From the NCBI GenBank assembly GCA_964521075.1, contig CAZFPI010000003.1, positions 5,187-69,186 on the forward strand: a stretch of DNA of 64,000 nt, given 5' to 3'. Origin of the DNA: Sterolibacterium sp964521075 (GTDB taxonomy: Bacteria; Pseudomonadota; Gammaproteobacteria; Burkholderiales; Rhodocyclaceae). Shown piece by piece: positions 51,741 through 60,256 of the stretch (positions are counted from its first letter, which is position 1; each line of letters starts with the position of its first letter). A program made the position numbers and the translations under genes. The notes under the pieces were generated by a model. It searched no databases, was not told the DNA's origin, and saw only the letters and a program-made list of their open reading frames with translations.

Positions 51741-52715
51741 ATGCTGATGTCAAAGCTTTTCACGTTCTGGGTATCGCTCCTCCTGCTGGGCGTGTGCGCT
51801 GCCCACGCCAGACCGTCATCAAAGGAAATCAAGCCCGGTGAGCCTGCGCTGCCGACGCGCATCGAGGCTGAAAATGCACTGGGTTTGTCGAATGCAGAAC
51901 CCGACGCGAGAACCGGGCCGCTCTCTCCGCCCTTGTTGCTGCTCTACAACCCTGCCCGATCCAGCGAACTTCCCATTTTCACGGGAACGGCGCGACGGTT
52001 TATGGATTCTGCCCGCCAGATGCGGCCAAAATTTGATCTCATGCCTTCCCGTGAGAAGGTGCAGTTTCTTGAACGTTACGTTTATGCCTTGTGCAATTCT
52101 CACCTGGTCAACGGCATGGATCTGGTTTTCAAGATGGAATCGGGTTCGGAGAACTTTTGTGGTTATACCCCGGGCATGCTGAGCTGCTTTTCAGCCGAAA
52201 CCTGCGATGAGGCGGCCCAAGAGAACGCACAAAAATACATTGGCGGGTCGCTGGCAAAATTTGACAATTTCCTGAAATGGGCTGACCGCCGGGCATGGCA
52301 ATATCGCGGAGACGCACTGAAAGTTGCCTTTTATACAAGGAATACCCGGACACGCAGCGGGTTTCAGTGCAGCACACTGAAAATCATCAATGACAACCCG
52401 GAGCCCGTCATCATCTGGCTGCGGGCGATGCGCCGCAACCCTGACGGGCGGCAGCAGGCCGTTTTTACCAAGCCCTATTACGTCGGGCCGAGGGCGACCT
52501 TGCCGAATCTTAGCGATGAAGATCTTTTTGCCAAGGACACCGAGAATCGCATGCGAAAACTGATGACGGATGCGATGGCCGTCGCCCGTCGCGTGGGGAT
52601 CAACGATATTCAGGCCTATAGCGGCACACACGAACGCTGGAATTGTTCTTTGACGGACAAGGAAGTTTTGCCTCAGCCGGTGTTGCAGAAGATCCATATC
52701 GATTTTCCAAAATGA
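51741..52715 (+). CDS. Exported protein of unknown function
   Basis: This 324-residue protein has an N-terminal signal peptide (MLMSKLFTFWVSLLLLGVCAAHA). The mature part has scattered Cys residues, including ENFCGYTPGMLSCFSAETCDEA, FQCSTL and WNCSLT, so disulfides are plausible. No family was recognised. It contains aromatic and charged segments consistent with a globular periplasmic domain. It lies between sspB and tsaB, with no functional connection evident. The second ATG (51747) is a possible alternate start. Confidence 0.55.
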   Translation: MLMSKLFTFWVSLLLLGVCAAHARPSSKEIKPGEPALPTRIEAENALGLSNAEPDARTGPLSPPLLLLYNPARSSELPIFTGTARRFMDSARQMRPKFDLMPSREKVQFLERYVYALCNSHLVNGMDLVFKMESGSENFCGYTPGMLSCFSAETCDEAAQENAQKYIGGSLAKFDNFLKWADRRAWQYRGDALKVAFYTRNTRTRSGFQCSTLKIINDNPEPVIIWLRAMRRNPDGRQQAVFTKPYYVGPRATLPNLSDEDLFAKDTENRMRKLMTDAMAVARRVGINDIQAYSGTHERWNCSLTDKEVLPQPVLQKIHIDFPK

Positions 52716-52775
52716 GCAGAATTTTTTTCTTTCCTTTTCCGTTTTATTTGGTGAAATCCTGCTGTCGGAGGCTGT

Positions 52776-53480
52776 GTGAATCTCCTCGCGCTTGAAACGG
52801 CCACCCTGCATCTTTCCGTTGCCCTGTGGTGTGACGGGGAGTTGATCGAGCGTGGCGAGCGGGTTGCCCAAGGGGGGGGCGAGCGTCTTTTACCCTGGGT
52901 CAATCAGTTGCTGGGGGAGGCAGGCTTGTCCATGCGCCAGCTGGATGCGGTTGCCTTCGGGAGCGGCCCGGGGGCATTCACCGGCCTGCGCCTGGCTTGT
53001 GGCGTGGCGCAAGGCCTGGCCTGCGGGCTGGATCTACCGCTCGTTGGTGTCAGCTCGCTGGAGGCTCTGGCCTTTGAGGCCAGCCAGTTGGCTTTTACAG
53101 AGACGAACATCTTTTCTTGCCTGGATGCGCGCATGGGCGAGGTTTATTTCGCAAGCTACCGTTTTGCCGATGGTCAGCTGAAAGAAATCGCCCCTCCTGC
53201 CGTGGCCGCGCCGGCCTTGCTGGCGGCATTGCCTGAAGACGCGTGGCTGGGCTGCGGTGATGGTTTCGAGGTTTATTCCGGAATTTTGCACGAGCGTTTG
53301 CAGCAGCTTGGGCAACTTCTTCCAGGCTTGAATCCCACGGCCCGGGCGGTGGCGCAACGGGCGGTTTCATACCTGAAGGCGGGGGCAGGGCTTGAGTTTG
53401 CCCGGGCGGCTCCGCTTTATGTCCGCAACAAGGTCGCCTTGACGACGGCGGAGCGGCTGGCGCGTGGCGGTCTCAGGTGA
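52776..53480 (+). CDS. tsaB: tRNA threonylcarbamoyladenosine protein TsaB
   Basis: This 234-residue Gcp-like protein acts with TsaD and TsaE to form t6A37 in ANN-decoding tRNAs. It opens NLLALETATLHLSVAL and has the family signature AFGSGPGAFTGLRLACGVAQGLA. The start is a GTG with a CGGAGG ribosome site; no ATG exists nearby. Its neighbour rimI is commonly linked with it. Up to 17 bases may overlap rimI if the earlier rimI start is used. Confidence 0.94.
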   Translation: MNLLALETATLHLSVALWCDGELIERGERVAQGGGERLLPWVNQLLGEAGLSMRQLDAVAFGSGPGAFTGLRLACGVAQGLACGLDLPLVGVSSLEALAFEASQLAFTETNIFSCLDARMGEVYFASYRFADGQLKEIAPPAVAAPALLAALPEDAWLGCGDGFEVYSGILHERLQQLGQLLPGLNPTARAVAQRAVSYLKAGAGLEFARAAPLYVRNKVALTTAERLARGGLR

Positions 53481-53493
53481 CACCCTGCCAGAA

Positions 53494-53973
53494 ATGACAA
53501 AAAAATTCTTCATTGCCTGTGCGACGGACGATTCGATCGTGCCGATGACCATGTCGGATATCGACGAAGTCTGGGCGATTGAGCAAGGGATCAGCCTTTT
53601 TCCCTGGGTCAGAGCCCATTTTGCCGGTTCGATGGCGGCAGGGCATCGTGGCTGGGTTTTGCGGGATGCAGGGGGTGTGAAGGGCTACGTCATCACTTCT
53701 GTGGTGCTCGATGAGGCCGAGTTGCTGATTATCGGTGTGGCACGGGCACATCAGGGGCAGGGGCGTGGTGGGCAACTGATGCAGGCAATGATGTGCGCCC
53801 TGCAGGAAGCCGGGGTAAAACGCTTGTTTCTTGAGGTGCGGGAATCCAACACTGTTGCCCAGTCCTTGTATCGACGCTGTGGTTTTGAACCAAGTGGGCG
53901 ACGGGCAGCTTATTATCCGGCTCCCGGAGGGGGAAGCCGTGAGGCGGCACTGTTGATGACGAAGGATTTCTGA
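53494..53973 (+). CDS. rimI: Ribosomal protein S18 alanine N-acetyltransferase RimI
   Basis: This 159-residue GNAT acetyltransferase shows the acyl-CoA-binding segment IIGVARAHQGQGRGGQLMQAM and the C-terminal LFLEVRESNTVAQSLYRRCGFEPSGRRAAYY typical of RimI. It acetylates the N-terminus of ribosomal protein S18. ATG 53494 was taken; a GTG at 53464 would overlap tsaB. Its stop overlaps the next start (TGATG). Confidence 0.9.
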   Translation: MTKKFFIACATDDSIVPMTMSDIDEVWAIEQGISLFPWVRAHFAGSMAAGHRGWVLRDAGGVKGYVITSVVLDEAELLIIGVARAHQGQGRGGQLMQAMMCALQEAGVKRLFLEVRESNTVAQSLYRRCGFEPSGRRAAYYPAPGGGSREAALLMTKDF

Positions 53974-54746
53974 TGCCGAATAATGCCGTTTCTGGCCGTC
54001 GTGCTGCCGTGCTGCGCGAGATGGGGCTGGCTCCCTTGTGGAGACTGCGTGGCGGGCAGAATACGCAGAAGGGGGCCTCCGCCCCGCTTGAGCCACCGGT
54101 GATGGAAAATGACCGCGCTGCACACATCGCGCAAATGGACTGGGCTCAGTTGCGTGCGAGCATCGCAGATTGCCGTGCCTGTGATTTGTGCCGTGAGCGT
54201 CGGCAAGCCGTTCCTGGCGTGGGGGATGAGTCTGCGGATTGGCTGTTTGTCGGCGAAGGCCCGGGGGCGGAAGAAGACGCGCGTGGTGAGCCTTTTGTCG
54301 GGCAGGCCGGCAAGTTGCTGGATTCCATGCTGGCTGCCATTGGTCTGCGGCGTGGGGAAAATGTGTATATCACCAATGCCGTGAAATGCCACCCGCCCGG
54401 GAACAACACACCTTCCGAGGCAGAAATTACGGCTTGCCGACCTTATCTGGATCGCCAGATCGCACTGCTTCAGCCGCAATTGATCGTGGCCCTTGGCCGC
54501 CCGGCGGCACTGAGCCTGCTGCAAAAGGAAATCAAAATCGCCGATGCGCGTGGCAAGCTGTTTCAGGTGCGGGGAATTTCTTTGGTCGTAACTTACCACC
54601 CCGCCTATCTCTTGCGAACCCTGGCCGACAAGGTCCGGGCCTGGGAAGACCTGTGTCTGGCCAGGCGAACTTTCCGCCAGAAAAAATCCGTGCCAGGGGA
54701 GCCGGGCAGCCACCCAGCGGGTAGTGCTGGCTACTCAGATCAGTAA
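53973..54746 (+). CDS. Family 4 uracil-DNA glycosylase
   Basis: This 257-residue protein contains the family 4 motifs GEGPGAEEDARGEPFVGQAGKLLD (motif A) and YHPAYLLR (motif B), and likely cluster-binding cysteines in CRACDLC, KCHPP and ACRPYL. This indicates an iron-sulfur UDG, which removes uracil from DNA. It is coupled to rimI (TGATG) and converges with dnaB, overlapping it by seven bases. The N-terminal 45 residues are a low-complexity extension. Confidence 0.93.
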   Translation: MPNNAVSGRRAAVLREMGLAPLWRLRGGQNTQKGASAPLEPPVMENDRAAHIAQMDWAQLRASIADCRACDLCRERRQAVPGVGDESADWLFVGEGPGAEEDARGEPFVGQAGKLLDSMLAAIGLRRGENVYITNAVKCHPPGNNTPSEAEITACRPYLDRQIALLQPQLIVALGRPAALSLLQKEIKIADARGKLFQVRGISLVVTYHPAYLLRTLADKVRAWEDLCLARRTFRQKKSVPGEPGSHPAGSAGYSDQ

Positions 54747-56164
54747 CCGGCGCTCCCGCCCATCGCGGTATTCTCGAACCGGGTGTATTCCCCGAGGAAG
54801 GTCAGCTTGACCGTACCTGTCGGGCCATTCCGCTGCTTGCCGATGATGACTTCGGCCAGCCCCTTGTCCTGGGTTTCCGGCTTGTAATATTCATCACGAT
54901 ACATCATCAAGATGACGTCAGCATCCTGTTCGATGGCCCCGGATTCCCGCAGATCGCTCATCAGGGGGCGTTTGTCAGTACGTTCCTCAACCTTTCTTGA
55001 AAGCTGGGAGAGTGCTATGACGGGGCACTTGAGTTCCTTGGCCAGGGATTTGATCGAGCGGGAAATTTCGGAAATTTCCGTCGCCCGGTTTTCGCCGTCA
55101 CGGTTGGAGGTCATCAGTTGCAGGTAGTCGATGACGATGAGGCCCAGCTTTCCGCCAAACTGCCGCGCCAGCCTGCGGGCGCGGGCGCGCAGGTCGGTTG
55201 AGTTGATGGCCCCGGTTTCATCGATATGAATGGGGGCGGCGTGGAGTTTTCCCAAGGCTACGGTCATTTTGTCCCACTCGTCGTCGGAGAGCCTGCCGGT
55301 GCGAACCCGGTGGGCATCGAGCCGCCCAACCGAGGAAAGAAGACGCATGGCCAGTTGCGAGCCTGACATTTCCAGACTGAAAATGGCCACAGGCAAGCCG
55401 AGGTCGACGCCGACATGTTCGGCGATGTTGAGCGCGAACGCTGTTTTACCCATGGAGGGGCGTCCGGCGACGACGATCATGTCGCCTGGCTGCATGCCCG
55501 AGGTCATTTTGTCGAGGTCGGTGAAGCCGCTGGGAACGCCGGTGATTTCGGAGGGATTGTCGGAGTCGTAGAGTTCCTGGATGCGTTCGACCAGTTCTCC
55601 GAGCAGGGGTTGGATGGCGACAAAACCCTGGCTGGTTTTTGCGCCGGATTCGGCGATTTCGAACACGCGCTGTTCGGCTTGATCGAGCAGCTGCTTGACA
55701 TCCTTGCCCGCCGGGTTCAGCGCGCTGGCGGCAATTTCGTCTCCGACGCTGACGAGGCGGCGCAATACGGCACGTTCATGAACGATTTCGGCATAACGCC
55801 GGATATTGGCTGCAGAGGGCGTATTGTTGGCAATCTCGCCCAGATAGGCCAGTCCGCCGGCTTGTTCTACTTCATTGTGTTTTTCGATGGATTCATAGAC
55901 GGTCACCACGTCGGCGGGGCGGCCCAGTTCGATGAGCCCCTGGATACGGCGAAAGATGCGCCGGTGGTCGTCACGGTAAAAATCGGATTCTGTGACGATG
56001 TCTGCGATACGATCCCAAGCCGGGTTGTCCAGCAGCAGGCCACCGATCAGGGATTGCTCGGCCTCGATGGAGTGGGGCGGAAGTTTGAGGCTGCTGAGTT
56101 GAGGGTCCTCCGGCGGCGAAAATTTCCGCTTTCCCTGAAATCGCTGTTCCGTCGTGTCACTCAT
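54740..56164 (-). CDS. dnaB: Replicative DNA helicase DnaB
   Basis: This 474-residue RecA-like hexameric helicase has an N-terminal domain (PPHSIEAEQSLIGGLLLDNPAWDRIADIV) and Walker A VVAGRPSMGKTAF. Walker B is GLIVIDYLQLM, with ALSQLSRKVEERTDKRPLMSDLRESGAIEQDADVI after it. Full-length, with no intein. It is separated from rplI by a terminator and so is expected to use its own promoter, in a spacer that contains a 22-bp tandem repeat. Confidence 0.97.
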   Translation of the reverse strand: MSDTTEQRFQGKRKFSPPEDPQLSSLKLPPHSIEAEQSLIGGLLLDNPAWDRIADIVTESDFYRDDHRRIFRRIQGLIELGRPADVVTVYESIEKHNEVEQAGGLAYLGEIANNTPSAANIRRYAEIVHERAVLRRLVSVGDEIAASALNPAGKDVKQLLDQAEQRVFEIAESGAKTSQGFVAIQPLLGELVERIQELYDSDNPSEITGVPSGFTDLDKMTSGMQPGDMIVVAGRPSMGKTAFALNIAEHVGVDLGLPVAIFSLEMSGSQLAMRLLSSVGRLDAHRVRTGRLSDDEWDKMTVALGKLHAAPIHIDETGAINSTDLRARARRLARQFGGKLGLIVIDYLQLMTSNRDGENRATEISEISRSIKSLAKELKCPVIALSQLSRKVEERTDKRPLMSDLRESGAIEQDADVILMMYRDEYYKPETQDKGLAEVIIGKQRNGPTGTVKLTFLGEYTRFENTAMGGSAGY

Positions 56165-56232
56165 GCAGGTATCTCCTGTTGCGCCAGCAGACAGTGTACC
56201 CCGGGGCCTCGGGGAGGGCTGTTGAAAAACCG

Positions 56233-56276
56233 GTGGAAATGCTGGGGAAAAATTGTGGAAATACTGGGGAAAAGCT
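56233..56276. repeat. 22-bp direct repeat pair upstream of dnaB
   Basis: GTGGAAATGCTGGGGAAAAA (56233-56252, the first 20 bases of a 22-base unit) and GTGGAAATACTGGGGAAAAG (56255-56274) are in tandem, 19 of 22 identical. Read on the minus strand, each contains ATTTCCAC, similar to a degenerate DnaA box (TTATCCACA). They lie about 70-110 bases upstream of the dnaB start. Confidence 0.8.
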
Positions 56277-56342
56277 GTGAGAAACAGGCCGGCCAGCGTT
56301 CCCCGGGCGGGGCATTCTGAACGTTAATGTGATCGTCAACGG

Positions 56343-56367
56343 AAAAGGGCCGCCCGGGCGGCCCTTT
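56343..56367 (-). terminator. Intrinsic terminator of the rpsF-priB-rpsR-rplI operon
   Basis: A 24-base perfect palindrome (AAAGGGCCGCCCGGGCGGCC and CTTT) follows rplI by 39 bases in the direction of transcription, and a four-base U-tract ends it. The spacer from the dnaB start to here holds no gene. Confidence 0.75.
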
Positions 56368-56406
56368 CCTTGCTTTCGTCAGCGTGTGACGATCTGGCAG
56401 AGCGGA

Positions 56407-56856
56407 TCAGTGCTCGCCGAGAATCGAAACCGTGATGCTCGTGACGACGTCGGTATGCAGACCCAGTTCGATCTTGGTGTCGCCAACTTGCTTGAGCAGC
56501 CCCATCGGCATGCGGATCTGCGCCTTTTCGATGGCGTAGCCCTGTGCCTTGAGTGCTTCCGAAATGTCAGCGTTGGTGACTGAGCCAAAGAGGCGGCCAT
56601 CCACGCCAGATTTGCGGGTGATTTGCAGCATCAGGCCTTCCAGCTTGGTGGCCTTGTCCTGGGCTGCGGCCAGCTTGTCGGCCTGGGCCTTTTCCAGCTC
56701 GGCGCGGCGGGTTTCGAACGCTGCCAGGTTTTCCGGCGTCACGCGCTTGGCCTTGCCTTGCGGAATGAGAAAGTTACGGGCGTAGCCGTCCTTGACTTTG
56801 ACGACATCGCCGAGTTGGCCGAGGTTTACGACCTTTTCCATCAGAATCACTTGCAT
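56407..56856 (-). CDS. rplI: 50S ribosomal protein L9
   Basis: This 149-residue protein has the N-terminal globular domain MQVILMEKVVNLGQLGDVVKVKDGYARNFLIPQGKAKRVTPENLAAF, a central helix and the C-terminal domain. The expected length and sequence are unmistakable. It is the last gene of the operon, 15 bases after rpsR. Confidence 0.97.
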   Translation of the reverse strand: MQVILMEKVVNLGQLGDVVKVKDGYARNFLIPQGKAKRVTPENLAAFETRRAELEKAQADKLAAAQDKATKLEGLMLQITRKSGVDGRLFGSVTNADISEALKAQGYAIEKAQIRMPMGLLKQVGDTKIELGLHTDVVTSITVSILGEH

Positions 56857-56871
56857 GGTCTTGTCTCCGGC

Positions 56872-57150
56872 TTATTCGTGCAGATCGGTGTAGGGGAGCA
56901 ACGCCAGAAAGCGTGCGCGCTTGATGGCCGTCGACAGCTGACGCTGGTAACCGGCACGCGTACCGGTGATGCGCGCCGGCATGATCTTGGCGTTTTCGGT
57001 GATGAAATCCTTGAGGATTTCCACATCCTTGTAGTCGACTTCGGCAATTTTTTCTGCGGTGAAACGGCAGAACTTGCGACGCTTGAACATGCCGCGGCCC
57101 TTGTCATCCTTGCGCTTTGCGCCGGGCTTGGACTTCGGTTTGAAAGCCAT
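56872..57150 (-). CDS. rpsR: 30S ribosomal protein S18
   Basis: This 92-residue protein contains KFCRFTAEKIAEVDYKDVEILKDFITENAKIMPARITGTRAGYQRQLSTAIKRARFLALLPYTD, the standard S18 core. A Lys-rich N-terminal extension of about 25 residues precedes it. Its ATG overlaps the priB stop (TAATG). The S18 N-terminus is the substrate of RimI, also encoded in this window. Confidence 0.97.
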   Translation of the reverse strand: MAFKPKSKPGAKRKDDKGRGMFKRRKFCRFTAEKIAEVDYKDVEILKDFITENAKIMPARITGTRAGYQRQLSTAIKRARFLALLPYTDLHE

Positions 57151-57470
57151 TATTTTGTTCCTTCCAGAAATTCGATCTCGTTGACATGCAGGAGCAGGCT
57201 CCTGCTTTTCAGACTTTTTGCGCTGAGAAACCCGGTTAACCTGACCTTGTCCCCCGGTTTTGCATCTGTCATCAGGTGTGCATTGGGGCCAAGGGCAATT
57301 GCCGGAATTTCACAATCCACCACACGCCGGATACCAGCTTCGATCTGTTCCGACTGATGCCCGATCCTGAAGCTCAGGACAGGCACACCGGCCGGTGTGT
57401 ATCGCAACGCTGCGACTTCAAGCAGGCTGCCGGTGATCTTCGTGCAGTTTTCGGTAGAGGCTTCAGGCAC
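57150..57470 (-). CDS. priB: Primosomal replication protein PriB
   Basis: This 106-residue OB-fold single-stranded-DNA-binding protein acts in replication restart. It reads TKITGSLLEVAALRYTPAGVPVLSFRIGHQSEQIEAG then DCEIPAIALG and KVRLTGFLSAKS, and lies between rpsF and rpsR as expected. Overlaps on both sides (8 bases with rpsF, one base with rpsR) imply coupled translation. Confidence 0.92.
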   Translation of the reverse strand: MPEASTENCTKITGSLLEVAALRYTPAGVPVLSFRIGHQSEQIEAGIRRVVDCEIPAIALGPNAHLMTDAKPGDKVRLTGFLSAKSLKSRSLLLHVNEIEFLEGTK

Positions 57471-57855
57471 TCGCCGGGGCTTCTGCCTGGGTGGGTTGGG
57501 CGGATTGTTGCGCGGCAGCAGTCAGCGACCTGGATTTTTCTTCCTTCATCATGGGGGAAGGGGTAGTCGCAGCCTGTTTCATTTTGACCGTCAGGTGACG
57601 CAGCACGGCATCGTTGAACTTGAAGGCGTGTTCGAGTTCAGCCAGGGTTTCAGCATCGCACTCGATGTTCATCAGAACATAATGCGCTTTGTGAACCTTC
57701 TGGATCGGGTAAGCCATCTGGCGACGGCCCCAGTCTTCAAGGCGGTGAATGTTGCCATTACGGGAAGACACGAGTGTCTTGTAACGGTCGATCATCGCCG
57801 GAACCTGTTCGCTCTGGTCCGGGTGAACGATGAATACGATTTCATAATGTCGCAT
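57463..57855 (-). CDS. rpsF: 30S ribosomal protein S6
   Basis: This 130-residue protein begins MRHYEIVFIVHPDQSEQVPAMIDRY and contains RRQMAYPIQKVHKAHYVLMNIEC, the S6 core. The C-terminal 35 residues are an Ala/Ser/Gln-rich extension. ATG 57855 has an AAAAGGAGA site; the longer frame from 57921 was rejected. It is the first gene of its operon. Confidence 0.97.
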   Translation of the reverse strand: MRHYEIVFIVHPDQSEQVPAMIDRYKTLVSSRNGNIHRLEDWGRRQMAYPIQKVHKAHYVLMNIECDAETLAELEHAFKFNDAVLRHLTVKMKQAATTPSPMMKEEKSRSLTAAAQQSAQPTQAEAPASA

Positions 57856-57964
57856 GCAATCTCCTTTTGGAAAAAGCTCCCCCGCATGCGTTTCGGGTGG
57901 AGCAAGGTGGAAAACCCGCAATTCTAATAGAAATCACGGGTTGATGCAATTTCAATCAGTTCCA

Positions 57965-58981
57965 TCAATCAGTTTCATCAGGTGTTTTTTGACCGGAGCC
58001 TGCATATTTCGCGGCAATTGCACGGGCCTGGTTGGCGATTTGCATTCTCAGCGATTCCGGGGCGATGACTTCCACATCCGCGCCGTGGCGCAGGATGTCC
58101 ATGACCAGTTCTTGTGGCTGGGCGTAGGGGATTTCGAGAAAGAAGCTGCCGTCCGGCCCTGTCCGGGATTTTTGTTCCGGATGCCAGCATTCGGCACGAA
58201 CCCAGCGGGCGCGTTCTGGCCCGAAGCGTAGTTTGGCCCATTGCACTTCACGCCCCGAAAAGATGCCGTAGCCACTCCCGAGGATTTCGTCCAGTTCCTT
58301 GGTGGAAATGTTTTTCGCCTGCCGGGGCAGAATTTCGGTTTGTTCGATGGCATCTACGGAAAAACAGCGCAAGCCTTCACGAAGGTGGCACCAGGCATCC
58401 AGATACCAGTTGTCACGGTAGTGCACGAGTCGTTGTGGTGAGATCTCCCGCTCGCTTGGTTCATCGTTGTAGCGGGCGCGATAGCGGATCAGCAATCGTT
58501 GACGGCGCAAAAGTGCCGATCCTACAGCGGCGAAGTGCGGGGCAGGGAAGTGCCGGCTTTGCGCGCCCAGTACCTTGACGCGTTTTTGCACTTCGCCCGC
58601 AGTGTGATCGGCACTGCCAAGCAGTTCTTTCAGGCGGGCCATCAGCGGCTTGAGATGTCTGTCGAGCAGGCCGCCACGATCCAGGCCGGAAATCAGTTGC
58701 TGCATGGTCAGCAGCGCGTGGATTTCTGTTTCGTTGAACCATAGCCCGGGTAGTTCGGTTTGTGTCGGCATCTTGCTGCTACTTTTGCATTCTTCAAGAT
58801 GGTAGCCATCCCGCACTGGATCGAAGACAATGGGCATGCGTAGCCTGTCGCGCATGAACCGGATGTCCCGGTAGAGCGTTGCCCGAGAAGCCCCGGTGCG
58901 CTCTTGCATCAGGGAAAATGAAGTGATTTTTCGGTTCTTCAGCAGATTTTCCAGGGTGTAGATGCGTTCGTTGAGCGGCAT
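57965..58981 (-). CDS. WYL-domain transcriptional regulator
   Basis: This 338-residue protein has an N-terminal winged helix (MPLNERIYTLENLLKNRKITSFSLMQERTGASRATLYRDIRFMRDRLRMPI). The WYL domain is visible as NWYLDAWCHLREGLRCFSVDAIE, preceded by RRQRLLIRYRARYNDEPS. A WCX-like C-terminal region follows. WYL regulators bind nucleotides or nucleic acid-derived ligands and include repressors of defence systems. It is divergent from the unknown gene at 59124, with 142 bases between them that hold two inverted repeats. The ATG at 58981 was chosen; one at 59011 is also possible. Confidence 0.9.
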   Translation of the reverse strand: MPLNERIYTLENLLKNRKITSFSLMQERTGASRATLYRDIRFMRDRLRMPIVFDPVRDGYHLEECKSSSKMPTQTELPGLWFNETEIHALLTMQQLISGLDRGGLLDRHLKPLMARLKELLGSADHTAGEVQKRVKVLGAQSRHFPAPHFAAVGSALLRRQRLLIRYRARYNDEPSEREISPQRLVHYRDNWYLDAWCHLREGLRCFSVDAIEQTEILPRQAKNISTKELDEILGSGYGIFSGREVQWAKLRFGPERARWVRAECWHPEQKSRTGPDGSFFLEIPYAQPQELVMDILRHGADVEVIAPESLRMQIANQARAIAAKYAGSGQKTPDETD

Positions 58982-59033
58982 TTGTCGTCGTCCGGTGATT
59001 TGCTGTCTCATGTTGTGAGACTGTCGGGGCCGG

Positions 59034-59096
59034 AGTATATACTGCCTGTCATCCGGAGCATGCGTAGATGCCGGGTGTGCTGCAATGACATGCTCC
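59034..59096. promoter_or_regulatory. Inverted repeats between the WYL regulator and its divergent neighbour
   Basis: AGTATATACT (59034-59043) is a perfect 10-bp palindrome. GGAGCATG (59055-59062) and CATGCTCC (59089-59096) form a second, spaced inverted repeat. Both lie between divergent genes and could be operators of the WYL protein, or contain its -10 region. Confidence 0.4.
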
Positions 59097-59123
59097 ATGG
59101 TTTTGCACTGAAAGGAGAGCGTG

Positions 59124-60215
59124 ATGGATAAGCCCCGTACCCCGAACACGGATAAAAAATCGCCCTCCCGGTCCGCTGCTGCGGACGACAAGAAAAAGAC
59201 GCCAGTGAAAACGAAGGCATCAGGGAAGAAGCTGGCCGGAGAGGCTGTCAGTGTCATCAGTGGCGGTGGCGGCGAGAGTGTAAATCCGCCGCCTCCCCGG
59301 CCACGGGTGTCACGCGAATGGCCGGTCTTTACCGGCCGGCTTGCCCAGGCTCTGGGTGAGTTGCCGGATGAGTATTGCCTGGTGTTGACGCTGAAACGCT
59401 CGGATCACTTTATCCGCTTTCTGGCTCAGGGACATTACGGTTTGCGGGTTGAGACGACCAGCAATGCCTTTTTGCCTGCCGACCAGCAATTCGACGAGCA
59501 GCAGCATGCCCGGCTGGCAGCACTGGGCTGGCTTGCTCCAACCGGAGCACCGGATGAGGCGACCCCCGAGAAAGACCCGGATGGTTCGCCCAATCACTAC
59601 ATCGAATTTGGCTCGCCCGCAGACTTCTCCTCGGTGGCCAGTTTTGTGACGCGTACCCTGGTGGATGTGCTCGGTGTGACTCATCCGCATCGTCTGGATT
59701 ACGAAGCCTTTGACGGTGAGGGCTCGCCGGTGTTCATTCTTGGACTCGGTCTGGCGCGCCATCCGGCTGAAAGCCGGGATGTCTTGCCCCAGCCTGATGA
59801 GCAGGATTTGCGATCAGTCGTGCGGGAAGTGACGGGGATACCCGGGCTGGATTACGATCAGGACGGCGATCTGGTGGTGCGTTATGGTGATTTGCCCATT
59901 GTCATTACAGCGCATGAGGCGGCAGGGACAATCAGCCTGTTCTCGCCGCTGGTCGACGATCTGGAGGAGACGCCCAGCCTGATGACCAAACTTAATACCG
60001 TCAATATCAGTTTGGGCCCGCTGCACCTCTTTCTTCATGAGAATACCCTGTGCGCCCGCTGTGTTCTCCCGGCCGACCCGATAGTGACCAGCCATCTGTC
60101 GCGCATGTTGCGTCAATTCGGAGAAATCGTCGAAGCCCAGCAGGCTGCCTTCAGTCACGAGTTTTCCGGAGAGGGGCTTGTGACCGAAAAGGAAGGTTCG
60201 CGTTTCACGCATTGA
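59124..60215 (+). CDS. Two-domain protein of unknown function, possibly YbjN/T3SS-chaperone-like (TY-Chap)
   Basis: This 363-residue soluble protein has a Lys/Pro-rich N-terminal tail. A first domain follows with LPDEYCLVLTLKRSDHFIRFLAQGHYGLRVETTSNAFLP and PNHYIEFGSPADFSSVASFVTRTLVDVLGV. A second domain reads LPIVITAHEAAGTISLFSPLVDDLEETPSLMTKLNTVNISLGPLHLFLHENTLCARCVLPADPIVTSHLSRML. Both regions recall the YbjN/type-III-chaperone fold described from conflict-system neighbourhoods. I recognise this by pattern only and have not verified it. ATG 59124 has an AAGGAG site and is preferred over GTG 59121. A WYL regulator is divergent. Function is unknown; peptide binding is speculative. Confidence 0.55.
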   Translation: MDKPRTPNTDKKSPSRSAAADDKKKTPVKTKASGKKLAGEAVSVISGGGGESVNPPPPRPRVSREWPVFTGRLAQALGELPDEYCLVLTLKRSDHFIRFLAQGHYGLRVETTSNAFLPADQQFDEQQHARLAALGWLAPTGAPDEATPEKDPDGSPNHYIEFGSPADFSSVASFVTRTLVDVLGVTHPHRLDYEAFDGEGSPVFILGLGLARHPAESRDVLPQPDEQDLRSVVREVTGIPGLDYDQDGDLVVRYGDLPIVITAHEAAGTISLFSPLVDDLEETPSLMTKLNTVNISLGPLHLFLHENTLCARCVLPADPIVTSHLSRMLRQFGEIVEAQQAAFSHEFSGEGLVTEKEGSRFTH

Positions 60216-60256
60216 TGCATTAAACCCAGGGATGTGCTGATTAATTCGGAATCGTC

